This document shows positions 17,784 through 26,892 of a stretch of 64,000 nucleotides of DNA, piece after piece. Each line of letters opens with the position of its first letter. Position 1 is the first letter of the stretch. The stretch spans positions 269,338 to 333,337 of the forward strand of contig JAFEAF010000006.1 in assembly GCA_018266555.1 (NCBI GenBank), given 5' to 3'. The DNA is from Bacteroidota bacterium. Its GTDB lineage: Bacteria; Bacteroidota; Bacteroidia; Chitinophagales; Chitinophagaceae. The notes below the pieces were generated by a model that saw only the letters and a program-made list of their open reading frames with translations, had not been told where the DNA came from and searched no databases. The position numbers were made by a program, and so were the translations under genes.

Positions 17784-19634
17784 TTACTTTTTCCCTTTTT
17801 GTTGTGCTTGTTTTAATCGCTTTTGCTGCTCTTGCATTTGTTCAAAGCGCTCCTGCCATTTTGATTTAGTTTTTGGTTTTTTACGATTTGCTTCTATATT
17901 GGCCAGAATTTTATCATGATCAATAATGTACCTCAAAATTACAAATTGAATGGCCAGGGTAATAAGATTCGAAACAGTATAATACCAGGTCAATGCGGAA
18001 GGAAGGTTATTAAAGATGAATAACAAAAAGACAGGGAAGATATAAGGCATATACTTGAGTACGGGATTGCTTTGGTCCGGCGTCATACTCATACTATACA
18101 AGGATATCAAAAAGCTGGTAACAACCGCAGTAATGGTAAATAAGCTAAGGTGACTACCCAGTAAAGGAATTTTAAAACCAAAATTTATAAATACATCATA
18201 CGCAGAAAGATCTTTAGCCCATAGAAAACTTTCGCCCCGTAATGCAACACTGGAATTAAAAAAACTGTATAACGCAAAAAATATCGGTATCTGTAATAAA
18301 GCAGGGATACATCCGCCAAGAGGATTCACACCGGCCTCCCGAAAAAGCTTCATCTGTTCCATTTGCATTTGTTGCTGATCGCCTCCAACCCTTGCTTTTA
18401 GTGCAGCTATTTCCGGACGCAATACTTTCATTTTGGCACCACTCAAATAACTGGTATATGTAAGCGGAGAAATCAACAACCGTATAATGATGGTTAATAA
18501 AGCAATTACTAAACCATAGCTACCAACAAATCCTTCCATGAAATCAAAAATGGGCATAATTAAAAACCTATTGACCGGCCTCACAAATGCATAAAGTCCC
18601 TGCCCCAGATTGATCAGTTTTTCGAACTTCATGTCATATTTCTTCAGAATATGATAATCGGCAGGCCCATAAAATATACTAAACGGAACTTCAGCATTCA
18701 CAAAAGGCGGAAGTTTAATCTGCATATTGGCTGTGGATTGCAGAATTGTTTTTGCACTGTCCGGCGGAAGCGTCCATTCCATTTTACCTGAAGCAAAATC
18801 ATTTTTTGCCACCAGTATTGTATTGAAAAACCGCTGCCTGACACCTATCCACTGAACGGGCTTGTCAAATTCTTCGTTACTTTTCTTTATTGCAGTATGA
18901 TAATCAAAATCGCCATTCATACTATAACCAATCTGAGTATTTTGTTTTTCAAAAGCGATATCTGATTCCTGCTGCACCGCTTTATATTGCCATCTCAGGT
19001 TTAAAGTATTCTGTGTTAAAAGTTTGTCTGCACCATTCATTTGAATCGTAAAGCCAATCATGTAATCATTCTTTTTTAAAACAAACCTGTGTGTTATTGA
19101 TTCAGCGGATGTTGAACTATCGTTTGCAAGTAACGTAAATGAAATCACCGTGCTGTCTGGTGTTTTCACCGAATCTATTCTTGAAAAAATCATATCCGAT
19201 ACCGGTGCACTGCTATTTGGGCCTGTATTGATGGAATAATCTAATTTATCAAAATCCGTTGCAGCTAATCTCACCAAAGTGCTGTCCTGATTCTTAAATT
19301 TTTTTAATTCAACCCATTGGGGCTGTCCGCCTTTATTTGTAAAAGCTATTTTTAGCAGTTCATTTTCAGCAATAATTTGTTTTTCGGAATCTGAACCAGC
19401 AGTTTTAAATATCCCTTCATTATTCATTCGCTTCAGGGAATCAATTTTTAAAGAGTCCGTTTTGCTGGTCAGTGTATCAAAGCGTGGTTTGGGATGTTTG
19501 GCATTTTCAATGGAGTCGTCTATGGCCTTTTTTTTCATGTATGCCGCTTGTTCCTTGCTGGTATAAATAAAATATCCAATAAATAAAGCCGCCAGTACCA
19601 CAAAACCAATGACGGTATTCTTGTCAAACTTCAT
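17784..19634 (-). CDS. yidC: Membrane protein insertase YidC
   Basis: A 616-residue YidC of the Gram-negative long type. An N-terminal span (residues ~6-25) is followed by a large periplasmic beta-sandwich domain (~60-350) and the conserved core of five spans from ~365, including YGLVIALLTIIIRLLISPLT, MKVLRPEIAALKARVGG, GGCIPALLQIPIFFALYSFF and a Pro-rich hairpin (LKYMPYIFPVFLLFIFNN). The C-tail is highly basic (KRLKQAQQKGKK) and may contact ribosomes. YidC inserts proteins with or without SecYEG. A TATCTTTG box lies 22 bases upstream. Confidence 0.96.
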   Translation of the reverse strand: MKFDKNTVIGFVVLAALFIGYFIYTSKEQAAYMKKKAIDDSIENAKHPKPRFDTLTSKTDSLKIDSLKRMNNEGIFKTAGSDSEKQIIAENELLKIAFTNKGGQPQWVELKKFKNQDSTLVRLAATDFDKLDYSINTGPNSSAPVSDMIFSRIDSVKTPDSTVISFTLLANDSSTSAESITHRFVLKKNDYMIGFTIQMNGADKLLTQNTLNLRWQYKAVQQESDIAFEKQNTQIGYSMNGDFDYHTAIKKSNEEFDKPVQWIGVRQRFFNTILVAKNDFASGKMEWTLPPDSAKTILQSTANMQIKLPPFVNAEVPFSIFYGPADYHILKKYDMKFEKLINLGQGLYAFVRPVNRFLIMPIFDFMEGFVGSYGLVIALLTIIIRLLISPLTYTSYLSGAKMKVLRPEIAALKARVGGDQQQMQMEQMKLFREAGVNPLGGCIPALLQIPIFFALYSFFNSSVALRGESFLWAKDLSAYDVFINFGFKIPLLGSHLSLFTITAVVTSFLISLYSMSMTPDQSNPVLKYMPYIFPVFLLFIFNNLPSALTWYYTVSNLITLAIQFVILRYIIDHDKILANIEANRKKPKTKSKWQERFEQMQEQQKRLKQAQQKGKK

Positions 19635-19656
19635 CTGGTAAAAAATTTAAGAGGGG

Positions 19657-19664
19657 CAAAGATA
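19657..19664 (-). promoter_or_regulatory. yidC promoter -7 box
   Basis: TATCTTTG on the minus strand, an exact TAnnTTTG match followed by GCCCCTC, similar to the initiation region of the ribosomal promoters; no clear -33 TTTG. Confidence 0.5.
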
Positions 19665-19762
19665 AGGTAATCAGGATTGTTTCAGAGAACTGCAAATGCT
19701 TGGTAAATACCTTCAAAAACCGGTGTACTCTTTGCAATTTTATTAATTTTGATTTCATCTGA

Positions 19763-21031
19763 ATGGAAGCCTACGGAAAAATATTATTAATAGCAATGCC
19801 TGCTTTCCTGGCTTTGGTACTATTCGAAAAATGGTATGGCTGGCTTAAACATAAAGAAGCGGTCAGGAATTCCGATATGATCTCCAGCCTGAGTAGCGGC
19901 GTTACAAATGTTACTAAAGATGTACTGGGTCTTAGCATTACAATATTATCGTATAGCTGGCTGGAAGAACGGGTAGCTGTTTTCCATGTTAAGGCAACCT
20001 GGATCGTATACGTAACTGCTTTCATTGCGATTGACTTTGCAGGATATTGGATTCACCGACTCCAGCATAAAGTTAATTTTTTCTGGAATGGCCATGTCAT
20101 TCATCATAGCAGTGAAGAATTTAATCTTGCCTGTGCTTTGAGACAAAGTATTTCATCTATAATTAAAATTTTTGCTTTCTTATTATTGCCTGCAGCGATA
20201 ATGGGAGTTCCTGCCAAAGTAATTGCAATAGTTGCACCATTGCAATTGTTTGCCCAGTTTTGGTACCATACCCGATTTATTAATAAAATGGGGTTCCTGG
20301 AAAAAATAATTGTTACACCTTCTCATCATCGGGTACACCATGCAGTGAACAATGAATATATTGACAAAAACCTTTCCCAGATTTTTATTTTTTGGGATAA
20401 ACTGTTTGGAACATTTCAAAAGGAATTACCCGAAGCACCTCCTGTTTACGGTATTACCCGGCCGGCACATACCTGGAACCCGATAAAAATAAATTTTCAG
20501 CATGTATGGTTATTAATACAAGATGCCTGGCGAACTAAAAACTGGAAAGATAAATTCAGAATTTGGTTTATGCCTACAGGTTGGAGGCCATCAGATATTA
20601 TTGAAATATATCCTATTGAAAAAATCAGGGACGTTTATCATTTTGAAAAATATGACCCCAAATCTTCAAAAGGATTAATAGCATGGTCCTGGATCCAAAT
20701 ATCTTTCCTTCTATTGCTTATCAGTTATTTGTTTGGGAATATAGCCCGAATCGGAAGCCCTGATATGTTCATTTATGGTGCATTCGTTTTTCTCAGTGTT
20801 TATGCCTATACAGAACTCATGGATCGAAATCGCTTTGCCTTGTATTGGGAAGGATTAAAAAATATTTTAGGCATTCTCATAATTTATGTAGAAAGAGATT
20901 GGTTTGGCATCAATAAGCTAATACCTCATGCCGGTTATTTCCTGATTTTTTATTTTATACTTTCCACATTTGTGACAGGCTGGTTTGTAAATCGTCATAA
21001 AAAAGAAGACCGGAAATTTTCCTTTGCCTGA
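19763..21031 (+). CDS. Sterol desaturase / fatty-acid hydroxylase family membrane protein
   Basis: A 422-residue integral membrane di-iron enzyme. The eight-histidine pattern is complete: HRLQH (98-102), HVIHH (111-115) and HHRVHH (188-193). The length and the extra C-terminal membrane spans (~310-410) resemble the alkylglycerol monooxygenase-like (TMEM195) branch, but the substrate, a sterol, hopanoid, carotenoid, ether lipid or fatty acid, cannot be determined from sequence alone. It is divergent from yidC and tail-to-tail with the aldehyde dehydrogenase. Confidence 0.88.
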   Translation: MEAYGKILLIAMPAFLALVLFEKWYGWLKHKEAVRNSDMISSLSSGVTNVTKDVLGLSITILSYSWLEERVAVFHVKATWIVYVTAFIAIDFAGYWIHRLQHKVNFFWNGHVIHHSSEEFNLACALRQSISSIIKIFAFLLLPAAIMGVPAKVIAIVAPLQLFAQFWYHTRFINKMGFLEKIIVTPSHHRVHHAVNNEYIDKNLSQIFIFWDKLFGTFQKELPEAPPVYGITRPAHTWNPIKINFQHVWLLIQDAWRTKNWKDKFRIWFMPTGWRPSDIIEIYPIEKIRDVYHFEKYDPKSSKGLIAWSWIQISFLLLLISYLFGNIARIGSPDMFIYGAFVFLSVYAYTELMDRNRFALYWEGLKNILGILIIYVERDWFGINKLIPHAGYFLIFYFILSTFVTGWFVNRHKKEDRKFSFA

Positions 21032-21066
21032 ATAAGCATAATACAGCCGAACAATAAAAATCAATT

Positions 21067-22548
21067 TCAAATATTTGCAACAGTAATTTCATTATTAACC
21101 GTTCTCCTGATTTTCAACGGATTTTCATTTTTCAATTCATCCGGCAATAATTCATTGCTCCAGTTTTGAAAACAAATCGGTCGTGCAAATCTTTTAATAC
21201 CATCAGCACCAACAGCAGTAAACCGTAAATCGGTTGTTGCAGGAAAAGGCCCGCCATGTTGCTGGCTTAAACATACTTCCACGCCGGTAGGGACCCCATT
21301 TATAATAAGACGACCGCAAATATTTTTTACACTTTCAATAAGGTCAGGATTCTTCTTTACGTCTTCGTCCGTGGCCATTAAGGTAGCCGTTAATTGACCT
21401 TCAATTTGTTTAGCTACTTCTGTCATTTCACCTGTGTCTTTGCAACGGATAATAAGAGAAAAGGGGCCAAATACTTCCCTATGAAGAATATGATTTTTGA
21501 AAAATGCCTGTGCAGATGCGGATGCAATTGTTGGTACACCCTGGTTGACAACGGGATCTTTTCCTGATACGGCTATAGTTTCCACATCAGGTTGAGAAAG
21601 GACGGCCGATCTTTTTTCAACATAATTTTTAAAAATACCGGGGTTGAGCATATCACCCGGGTTGGTTTTTTTAATTTCTTCTGAAAGTACATTTTTAAAA
21701 AATTTTAAATCATCATTGTCAATCCCAATGATCAAACCAGGATTGGTGCAAAACTGTCCTACCCCAACTGTAATTGATGCTGCAAACATCTTCGCAACTT
21801 CGGCAGCAGATTGTTTCATTTTTTCAGGTAATAGAAAAACAGGATTGATGCTGCTCATTTCTGCAAAAACAGGTATTGGTTCTTTACGTTGATTTGCCCA
21901 ATCAAATAATTGTTTCCCTCCCACAAAAGAACCGGTGAATCCAACGGCTTTAACAAAAGGCTGTGTCACTAAGGTTCTTCCAACTTCAAAAGATGCTCCA
22001 TATAAATGTGTGAATATTCCGGCAGGCATATACGAATTAGCTGCAGCTTTTAAAATAGCACTTGCGATCAATGTACTTGTTCTTGGATGTTCGGGATGTG
22101 CTTTTACAATAACCGGGCACCCTGCGGCAAAAGCACAAGCTGTATCGCCTCCTGCCGTAGAATATGCATACGGGAAATTAGCTGCACCAAATACAACCAC
22201 AGGTCCCAGTGCTGTCAACATTTTTCTTAAATCAGGTTTTGGTGGATTTTTATCAGGTATTGCTGTATCTATTCTCGCTTCCAACCAATCACCTCTTTCG
22301 CAAGCATCGGCATAATTATTTAATTGAAAAATAGTTCTGGTCCGCTCATTACGCAACCTTGCTTCAGGTAAATTTGTTTCACCCTGTGTTACATAAAGTA
22401 ATTCATCGCCCAGGTTATCTATTTCCCGTCCAATAGCTCTCATAAAATCGGCCCGTTGCTTTAAACTCATTTTACGATAGATATGAAATGCTTTCCATGA
22501 CTGATTCAGGGCAGATTCTATTTCTGACAATGTAGCATCTTTGTACAT
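21067..22548 (-). CDS. NADP-type aldehyde dehydrogenase, alpha-ketoglutarate semialdehyde dehydrogenase-like
   Basis: A 493-residue aldehyde dehydrogenase. The catalytic Cys is in GVGQFCTNPG, the Glu in VFAEMSSINPV, and the cofactor loop in GFTGSFVGG. The layout LGPVVVFGAANFPYAYS and CPVIVKAHPEHPRTS and the C-terminal QHGGPFPATTD segment fit the 2,5-dioxovalerate dehydrogenase branch used in pentose/uronate and hydroxyproline breakdown, giving 2-oxoglutarate. The substrate is inferred, since no pathway genes flank it. A TAGCTTTG box and a perfect 16-bp palindrome upstream suggest specific regulation. Confidence 0.88.
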   Translation of the reverse strand: MYKDATLSEIESALNQSWKAFHIYRKMSLKQRADFMRAIGREIDNLGDELLYVTQGETNLPEARLRNERTRTIFQLNNYADACERGDWLEARIDTAIPDKNPPKPDLRKMLTALGPVVVFGAANFPYAYSTAGGDTACAFAAGCPVIVKAHPEHPRTSTLIASAILKAAANSYMPAGIFTHLYGASFEVGRTLVTQPFVKAVGFTGSFVGGKQLFDWANQRKEPIPVFAEMSSINPVFLLPEKMKQSAAEVAKMFAASITVGVGQFCTNPGLIIGIDNDDLKFFKNVLSEEIKKTNPGDMLNPGIFKNYVEKRSAVLSQPDVETIAVSGKDPVVNQGVPTIASASAQAFFKNHILHREVFGPFSLIIRCKDTGEMTEVAKQIEGQLTATLMATDEDVKKNPDLIESVKNICGRLIINGVPTGVEVCLSQQHGGPFPATTDLRFTAVGADGIKRFARPICFQNWSNELLPDELKNENPLKIRRTVNNEITVANI

Positions 22549-22591
22549 AATATCCTTTTAAATTGCTGCAAAATATTTTCTTGCCGGCTTA

Positions 22592-22599
22592 CAAAGCTA
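22592..22599 (-). promoter_or_regulatory. Promoter -7 box of the aldehyde dehydrogenase gene
   Basis: TAGCTTTG on the minus strand, 43 bases before the start codon, an exact TAnnTTTG match. Confidence 0.5.
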
Positions 22600-22608
22600 C
22601 AGGATTAA

Positions 22609-22624
22609 GACAAAAATTTTTGTC
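22609..22624. promoter_or_regulatory. Palindromic operator candidate
   Basis: GACAAAAATTTTTGTC is a perfect 16-bp palindrome centred about 31 bases upstream of the predicted aldehyde-dehydrogenase transcript start, where a bound repressor would block the -33 region. A second, odd-length inverted repeat (GATAATT-C-AATTATC) lies at 22629-22643. No regulator gene is adjacent. Confidence 0.45.
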
Positions 22625-22695
22625 ATTCGATAATTCAATTATCAATTCGACAATTTATTAAATACCCGAAGTGACTTTTTCGTTACTTTGACAAT

Positions 22696-23958
22696 ATGAA
22701 TAATAATGTACCGCTTGCAGAAAGAATTCGTCCTTCTTCGCTGGATGAATTGGCAGGGCAAGAACATCTTGTGGGAAAAGGAAGTATTTTGAGAACAGCA
22801 ATTGAAAATGGCAAAGTGCATTCAATCATTTTCTGGGGTCCGCCGGGCACCGGTAAAACAACTATCGCCAATATCATTGCACATACATTAAAAGTTCCGT
22901 TTTTTCAACTTAGCGCAATCAGTGCCGGGGTGAAAGAAGTGAGAGAAGTAATTGAAGAAGCTAAAACAAAACCAGGCTCGGTTTTATTTATTGATGAGAT
23001 TCATCGCTTTAACAAAGCACAACAGGATGCTTTGCTAGGTGCTGTTGAAAAAGGTATCATTACTTTAATTGGTGCTACCACTGAAAACCCTTCTTTTGAA
23101 GTCATTAGTGCATTACTCAGCAGGTGCCAGGTGTATGTTTTAAAACCTTTGGATGAAAAGAACCTGAAAAGGCTATTACATGTTGCAATAGAAAAAGATG
23201 AGTTCTTAAGCAAGAAAAAAATTGAACTTAAAGAAACAGAAGCTTTGATCAATATTTCGGGAGGTGATGCAAGGAAATTATTAAACCTGCTTGAGATCGT
23301 TTGTGATGCCGGAGGCGAAAAAGTAAATATTACAGATGGTTTTGTGATGGATGTGGCCCAAAAAAAAATTGCTTTATATGACAAAAGCGGTGAACAACAT
23401 TATGATATAATTTCTGCATTTATAAAATCTCTTCGAGGCAGTGACCCCAACGCTGCGGTGTACTGGCTGGCAAGAATGATTGAAGGCGGCGAGGATGTAA
23501 AATTTATTGCACGGAGAATGTTGATATTGGCCAGTGAAGACATTGGCAATGCTAATCCTACTGCGTTGGTAATGGCTAACGCTACATTCGAAGCTGTTAA
23601 TAAAATCGGCTACCCTGAATCATCCTTGATTTTATCTCAATGTGCCATTTACCTGGCCTCCTGTGCAAAAAGTAATTCATCCACTATTGCTATCGGGGCA
23701 GCGATGAATGCTGTAAAAGAGAAAGGTGATTTACCTGTGCCTTTGCATATTCGTAATGCGCCCACCCGCCTCATGAAAGACATGGGCTATAATAGCGGTT
23801 ATGAATATTCTCATAATTATGAAACAAATTTTTCACCTCAGGAATATTTACCCAAAGAAATATCCGGAACTAGGTTTTATAAACCGGGTAAAAATGCAAG
23901 AGAGGAAGAATTAAGAAAATTTTTGAAAAATCTATGGAAAGATAAATATGGTTATTAG
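22696..23958 (+). CDS. rarA: Replication-associated recombination protein A (RarA/MgsA)
   Basis: A 420-residue AAA+ ATPase related to clamp-loader subunits, acting at stalled replication forks. Walker A is GPPGTGKT (48-55), Walker B LFIDEIHRF (97-105), sensor 1 IGATTENPSFE, and sensor 2 lies in SGGDARKLLNLLE. The C-terminal tetramerisation part (SLRGSDPNAAVYWLARMIEGGED, RRMLILASEDIG) is typical of RarA. The start overlaps a promoter-like TTACTTTG only a few bases upstream, so the mRNA leader may be very short. It is convergent with the PhyH gene. Confidence 0.95.
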   Translation: MNNNVPLAERIRPSSLDELAGQEHLVGKGSILRTAIENGKVHSIIFWGPPGTGKTTIANIIAHTLKVPFFQLSAISAGVKEVREVIEEAKTKPGSVLFIDEIHRFNKAQQDALLGAVEKGIITLIGATTENPSFEVISALLSRCQVYVLKPLDEKNLKRLLHVAIEKDEFLSKKKIELKETEALINISGGDARKLLNLLEIVCDAGGEKVNITDGFVMDVAQKKIALYDKSGEQHYDIISAFIKSLRGSDPNAAVYWLARMIEGGEDVKFIARRMLILASEDIGNANPTALVMANATFEAVNKIGYPESSLILSQCAIYLASCAKSNSSTIAIGAAMNAVKEKGDLPVPLHIRNAPTRLMKDMGYNSGYEYSHNYETNFSPQEYLPKEISGTRFYKPGKNAREEELRKFLKNLWKDKYGY

Positions 23959-23964
23959 CTTTTT

Positions 23965-24849
23965 TTATGGGTTTTTCGGGTCAAATAAAAAAGGGAAAAA
24001 TTGCCCTTGCATTTTATCTCCTTTTTTCACAACAGGTACTCCTTCCAGCAGAGGTTCATTGGAATCTGAAATAACACCATCTGCAAAAACATTGATGACA
24101 AAAGCCCTTCTTGGCCTTGACGATGCATTCGCTCCTGATCCATGCAACGTAAGCGAATGATGAAACGTTGCCTCACCAGCTTTCATTACAGCAAATTGGG
24201 GTTTTGCAAATTGTGCTTTCTGGTCATCGCTTAAATAATTTTTTATTCCTTCTAATTCCCCGGCAATGACAGGTTTAGGAAGTAATCCCCATTTCTGGCT
24301 TTCAGGGATATACTGAAGGCACCCATTTTCTATTGTTGCGTCATCTAACCCACACCAGCATGTAAGATGGGCTATTGGCAGCGTTCTCGTCCAATAAGAA
24401 TAATCCTGGTGCCAGGCAACCACACCTCCTTGCTTTGGTGGTTTCCAGAAAATCTGGTCGTGCCAGAACCGAACCGGAACATCGCCTAATAACTGGCTTG
24501 CAGCCATAACAAATCTCGGGTTCCATAATACATCATGCAATGCGGGGCTAATACGCCAGGCGCCTAATGCATGAAATAAAATAGTATTAGGATCTGTAGA
24601 TTCATTGGAATGAAACTCATAAAATAAATGATGCGCAGGGTGATTAATATCTGCAATCTCAGCCAGTTCAGTTTTTATTCTTTCAATTTGTTTTTCATCT
24701 AGCATTTTCACTCCGCTCAAATATCCGTTTGCTTTAAAGAATTCTATCTGGTCATCATTTAATTTATATTCCTGCCACTCTTCTACACTTTGTGGCCATT
24801 GGAATAGATCGCCTGCTAACTGATGTAAGAAACTGAGGTCTTGAGTCAT
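23965..24849 (-). CDS. Phytanoyl-CoA dioxygenase (PhyH) family protein
   Basis: A 294-residue Fe(II)/2-oxoglutarate dioxygenase. The iron triad is visible as H147-x-D149 (WHQDYSYW) and H236 (HGSGAN), with the 2-oxoglutarate Arg in the following SSRPRRAF. The ATG at 24847-24849 (MTQDLSFLHQLAG) is chosen; a longer open frame upstream would run into the divergent peptidase gene. The family hydroxylates lipid or small-molecule substrates; the substrate here is unknown and neighbours give no hint. Confidence 0.88.
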   Translation of the reverse strand: MTQDLSFLHQLAGDLFQWPQSVEEWQEYKLNDDQIEFFKANGYLSGVKMLDEKQIERIKTELAEIADINHPAHHLFYEFHSNESTDPNTILFHALGAWRISPALHDVLWNPRFVMAASQLLGDVPVRFWHDQIFWKPPKQGGVVAWHQDYSYWTRTLPIAHLTCWCGLDDATIENGCLQYIPESQKWGLLPKPVIAGELEGIKNYLSDDQKAQFAKPQFAVMKAGEATFHHSLTLHGSGANASSRPRRAFVINVFADGVISDSNEPLLEGVPVVKKGDKMQGQFFPFLFDPKNP

Positions 24850-24937
24850 TATTATTAAGCTTTTTTTTAAAATTACAGGATTTATTGATTCCAACTTCAG
24901 GATTACCTTAAATTTATTACTCCAAAAGTTCCATGCA

Positions 24938-26287
24938 ATGAAAAAAATATTCTTTCTAACATGCACCGTCATTTTTTCACAAATATTATTATCCCAGGAA
25001 ATCACTCAAAAAGATCCTGAGATAGAAAAAATGGTTGGTGAGGTTTCCAAAGATTCATTAAAATCATACATCACAAAATTGGTAAGCCTGGGAACCCGTA
25101 ATACTTTAAGTACTCAAAGAAATCCAAACCGGGGCATTGGTGCCGCTCGTCTATGGGTGCTCAGTAAGTTTAATGAATTTGCCAGACAATCCGGGGGTAG
25201 GTTAACCGCTTTTATCGATACTACCATTTATAAAAAAGATAGCCGCAGGGTAGACAGGGATATTGTATTAGGAAATGTTGTAGCTACTTTGAAAGGAACT
25301 GACGCAAATGATAATCGGGTTTTTATTATCAGCGGGCATCTGGATAATAGAAGATCTGATGTAATGGATAGTACCGGGGATGCACCGGGAGCAAATGATG
25401 ATGGAAGCGGGACTTCTGCCGTAATTGAATGCGCAAGAGTCATGAGCAAACATTCATTCCCCGCCACAATCATTTTTGTTGCAGTAAGTGGAGAAGAACA
25501 AGGATTACTTGGATCTACTTATATGGCGGAAAAAGCAAAAAAAGAAAACTGGAATATTGGGGCTGTGTTAAACAATGATATTATTGGCAGCAATAACAGC
25601 AACGAAACTGATATCATAAACAATACAAAAGTGAGGGTGTTTAGTGAAGGACTTTCCATACTTGATACCGGAAGGGCACTTACAACAATCAGAAACCAGG
25701 GATTGGAAAATGATGGTAATTCAAGGCAATTGGCACGATATATTAAAGAAACCGGAGAACGATATGTAGACCACCTTGAAGTGGTGATGGTTTATCGGCA
25801 GGATCGATTCCTACGTGGAGGTGATCATCTTCCATATCTGCAAAATGGATTTACAGCTGTACGTATTACAGAAATGAATGAAAATTTTTATCATCAACAT
25901 CAGGATGTAAGAATAGAAAACGGAATTCAATTTGGAGATTTGCCTGAATTTATGGATTTTGAATATTTGAGAAAAAACACCTGCCTCAATCTTTGCAATC
26001 TGGCTAATCTGGCCAAAGCACCAACTGCTCCGCAGGATATTAGAGTGGAAGTTAAAAGATTGACTAATTATACCAATTTGAGTTGGCAAACTCCAAAAAC
26101 AGGAAAGGTAAAAGGTTATTATGTTTTAATGAGAGAAACTACCAGTGCTTTCTGGCAAAAGAAATTTTTTGTCAAGGATACTAAAATAGATCTGCCTTAT
26201 TCAAAAGACAATTACTTTTTTGCCGTGCAATCCATAAGTGAAGATGGTAACGAAAGTATTCCGGTAGTACCGGTTCCCGAAAGATAA
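24938..26287 (+). CDS. Secreted M28-family zinc aminopeptidase with C-terminal fibronectin-like domain
   Basis: A 449-residue exported peptidase: a signal peptide at 1-19 (MKKIFFLTCTVIFSQILLSQ), then the M28 catalytic domain with H124 (SGHLDN), D144 (GANDDGSG), the Glu pair E176/E177 (SGEEQG), an Asp in NNDIIG, and a distal His in YHQHQD. Residues ~350-445 form a fibronectin type III-like module (PTAPQDIRVE, YTNLSWQTP, KGYYVLMRE). It likely trims peptides in the periplasm or outside. No T9SS tail is present, so it probably stays in the periplasm. Confidence 0.9.
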   Translation: MKKIFFLTCTVIFSQILLSQEITQKDPEIEKMVGEVSKDSLKSYITKLVSLGTRNTLSTQRNPNRGIGAARLWVLSKFNEFARQSGGRLTAFIDTTIYKKDSRRVDRDIVLGNVVATLKGTDANDNRVFIISGHLDNRRSDVMDSTGDAPGANDDGSGTSAVIECARVMSKHSFPATIIFVAVSGEEQGLLGSTYMAEKAKKENWNIGAVLNNDIIGSNNSNETDIINNTKVRVFSEGLSILDTGRALTTIRNQGLENDGNSRQLARYIKETGERYVDHLEVVMVYRQDRFLRGGDHLPYLQNGFTAVRITEMNENFYHQHQDVRIENGIQFGDLPEFMDFEYLRKNTCLNLCNLANLAKAPTAPQDIRVEVKRLTNYTNLSWQTPKTGKVKGYYVLMRETTSAFWQKKFFVKDTKIDLPYSKDNYFFAVQSISEDGNESIPVVPVPER

Positions 26288-26308
26288 ATAATCTGTCATT
26301 ACTACTTT

Positions 26309-26749
26309 ATGAATTGGGATGTAAAATACTTTGATAAGCTAACGCCACAAGAATTGTATGCAATGATCAGGTTAAGAAATGAAGTATTTGTGGTGGAACA
26401 AAATTGCGTATTTCAGGATGCTGATAATAAAGACCAGTCTTGTTATCACCTGCTGGGATGGCAAAATGAAAATTTAATAGCGTATGCAAGGTTGATTCCC
26501 CCAGGGGTTATTTATACTAAGATGTCAATAGGGCGGGTAGTTACTTCGCCATCGGTAAGAGAAAAGGGAAAAGGAAAAGAATTAATGAAAAATGCAATAG
26601 AAAAATTGAAAGAATTATTTGGTGATCAGCCAATACAGATTGGTGCGCAATTATATCTTAAAAAATTTTATGAATCGTTTGGCTTCTGCCAAACCAGTGC
26701 CATTTATCTTGAAGATGGTATTGAACATATTGAAATGATACTTTCCTGA
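26309..26749 (+). CDS. GNAT-family N-acetyltransferase, ElaA-like
   Basis: A 146-residue acetyltransferase. MIRLRNEVFVVEQNC (residues ~19-33) is the ElaA-type signature, followed by the acetyl-CoA-binding strand and loop MSIGRVVTSPSVREKGKGKE (~75-94) and a C-terminal FYESFGFCQTSAIYLEDGIEH. The substrate of ElaA proteins is not established. It starts 21 bases after the M28 gene on the same strand and is probably cotranscribed. Confidence 0.88.
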   Translation: MNWDVKYFDKLTPQELYAMIRLRNEVFVVEQNCVFQDADNKDQSCYHLLGWQNENLIAYARLIPPGVIYTKMSIGRVVTSPSVREKGKGKELMKNAIEKLKELFGDQPIQIGAQLYLKKFYESFGFCQTSAIYLEDGIEHIEMILS

Positions 26750-26892
26750 AATCATTTTCGTAAAATCACTTAGTAGAAGGTCTTCAAAAAAAAGATTTCA
26801 TTAAAAAAAAGGTGCTTATCATTGTATCCGGGTATTTCATGTTCTATTTTGGATGCTGAAATCCAATAGTAGAAAACCAGAAATCTAATACC

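Noticed and set aside
24850..25005. Upstream extension of the PhyH gene by 52 codons
   Set aside because: It would overlap the start of the divergent M28 peptidase gene and is not PhyH-like.
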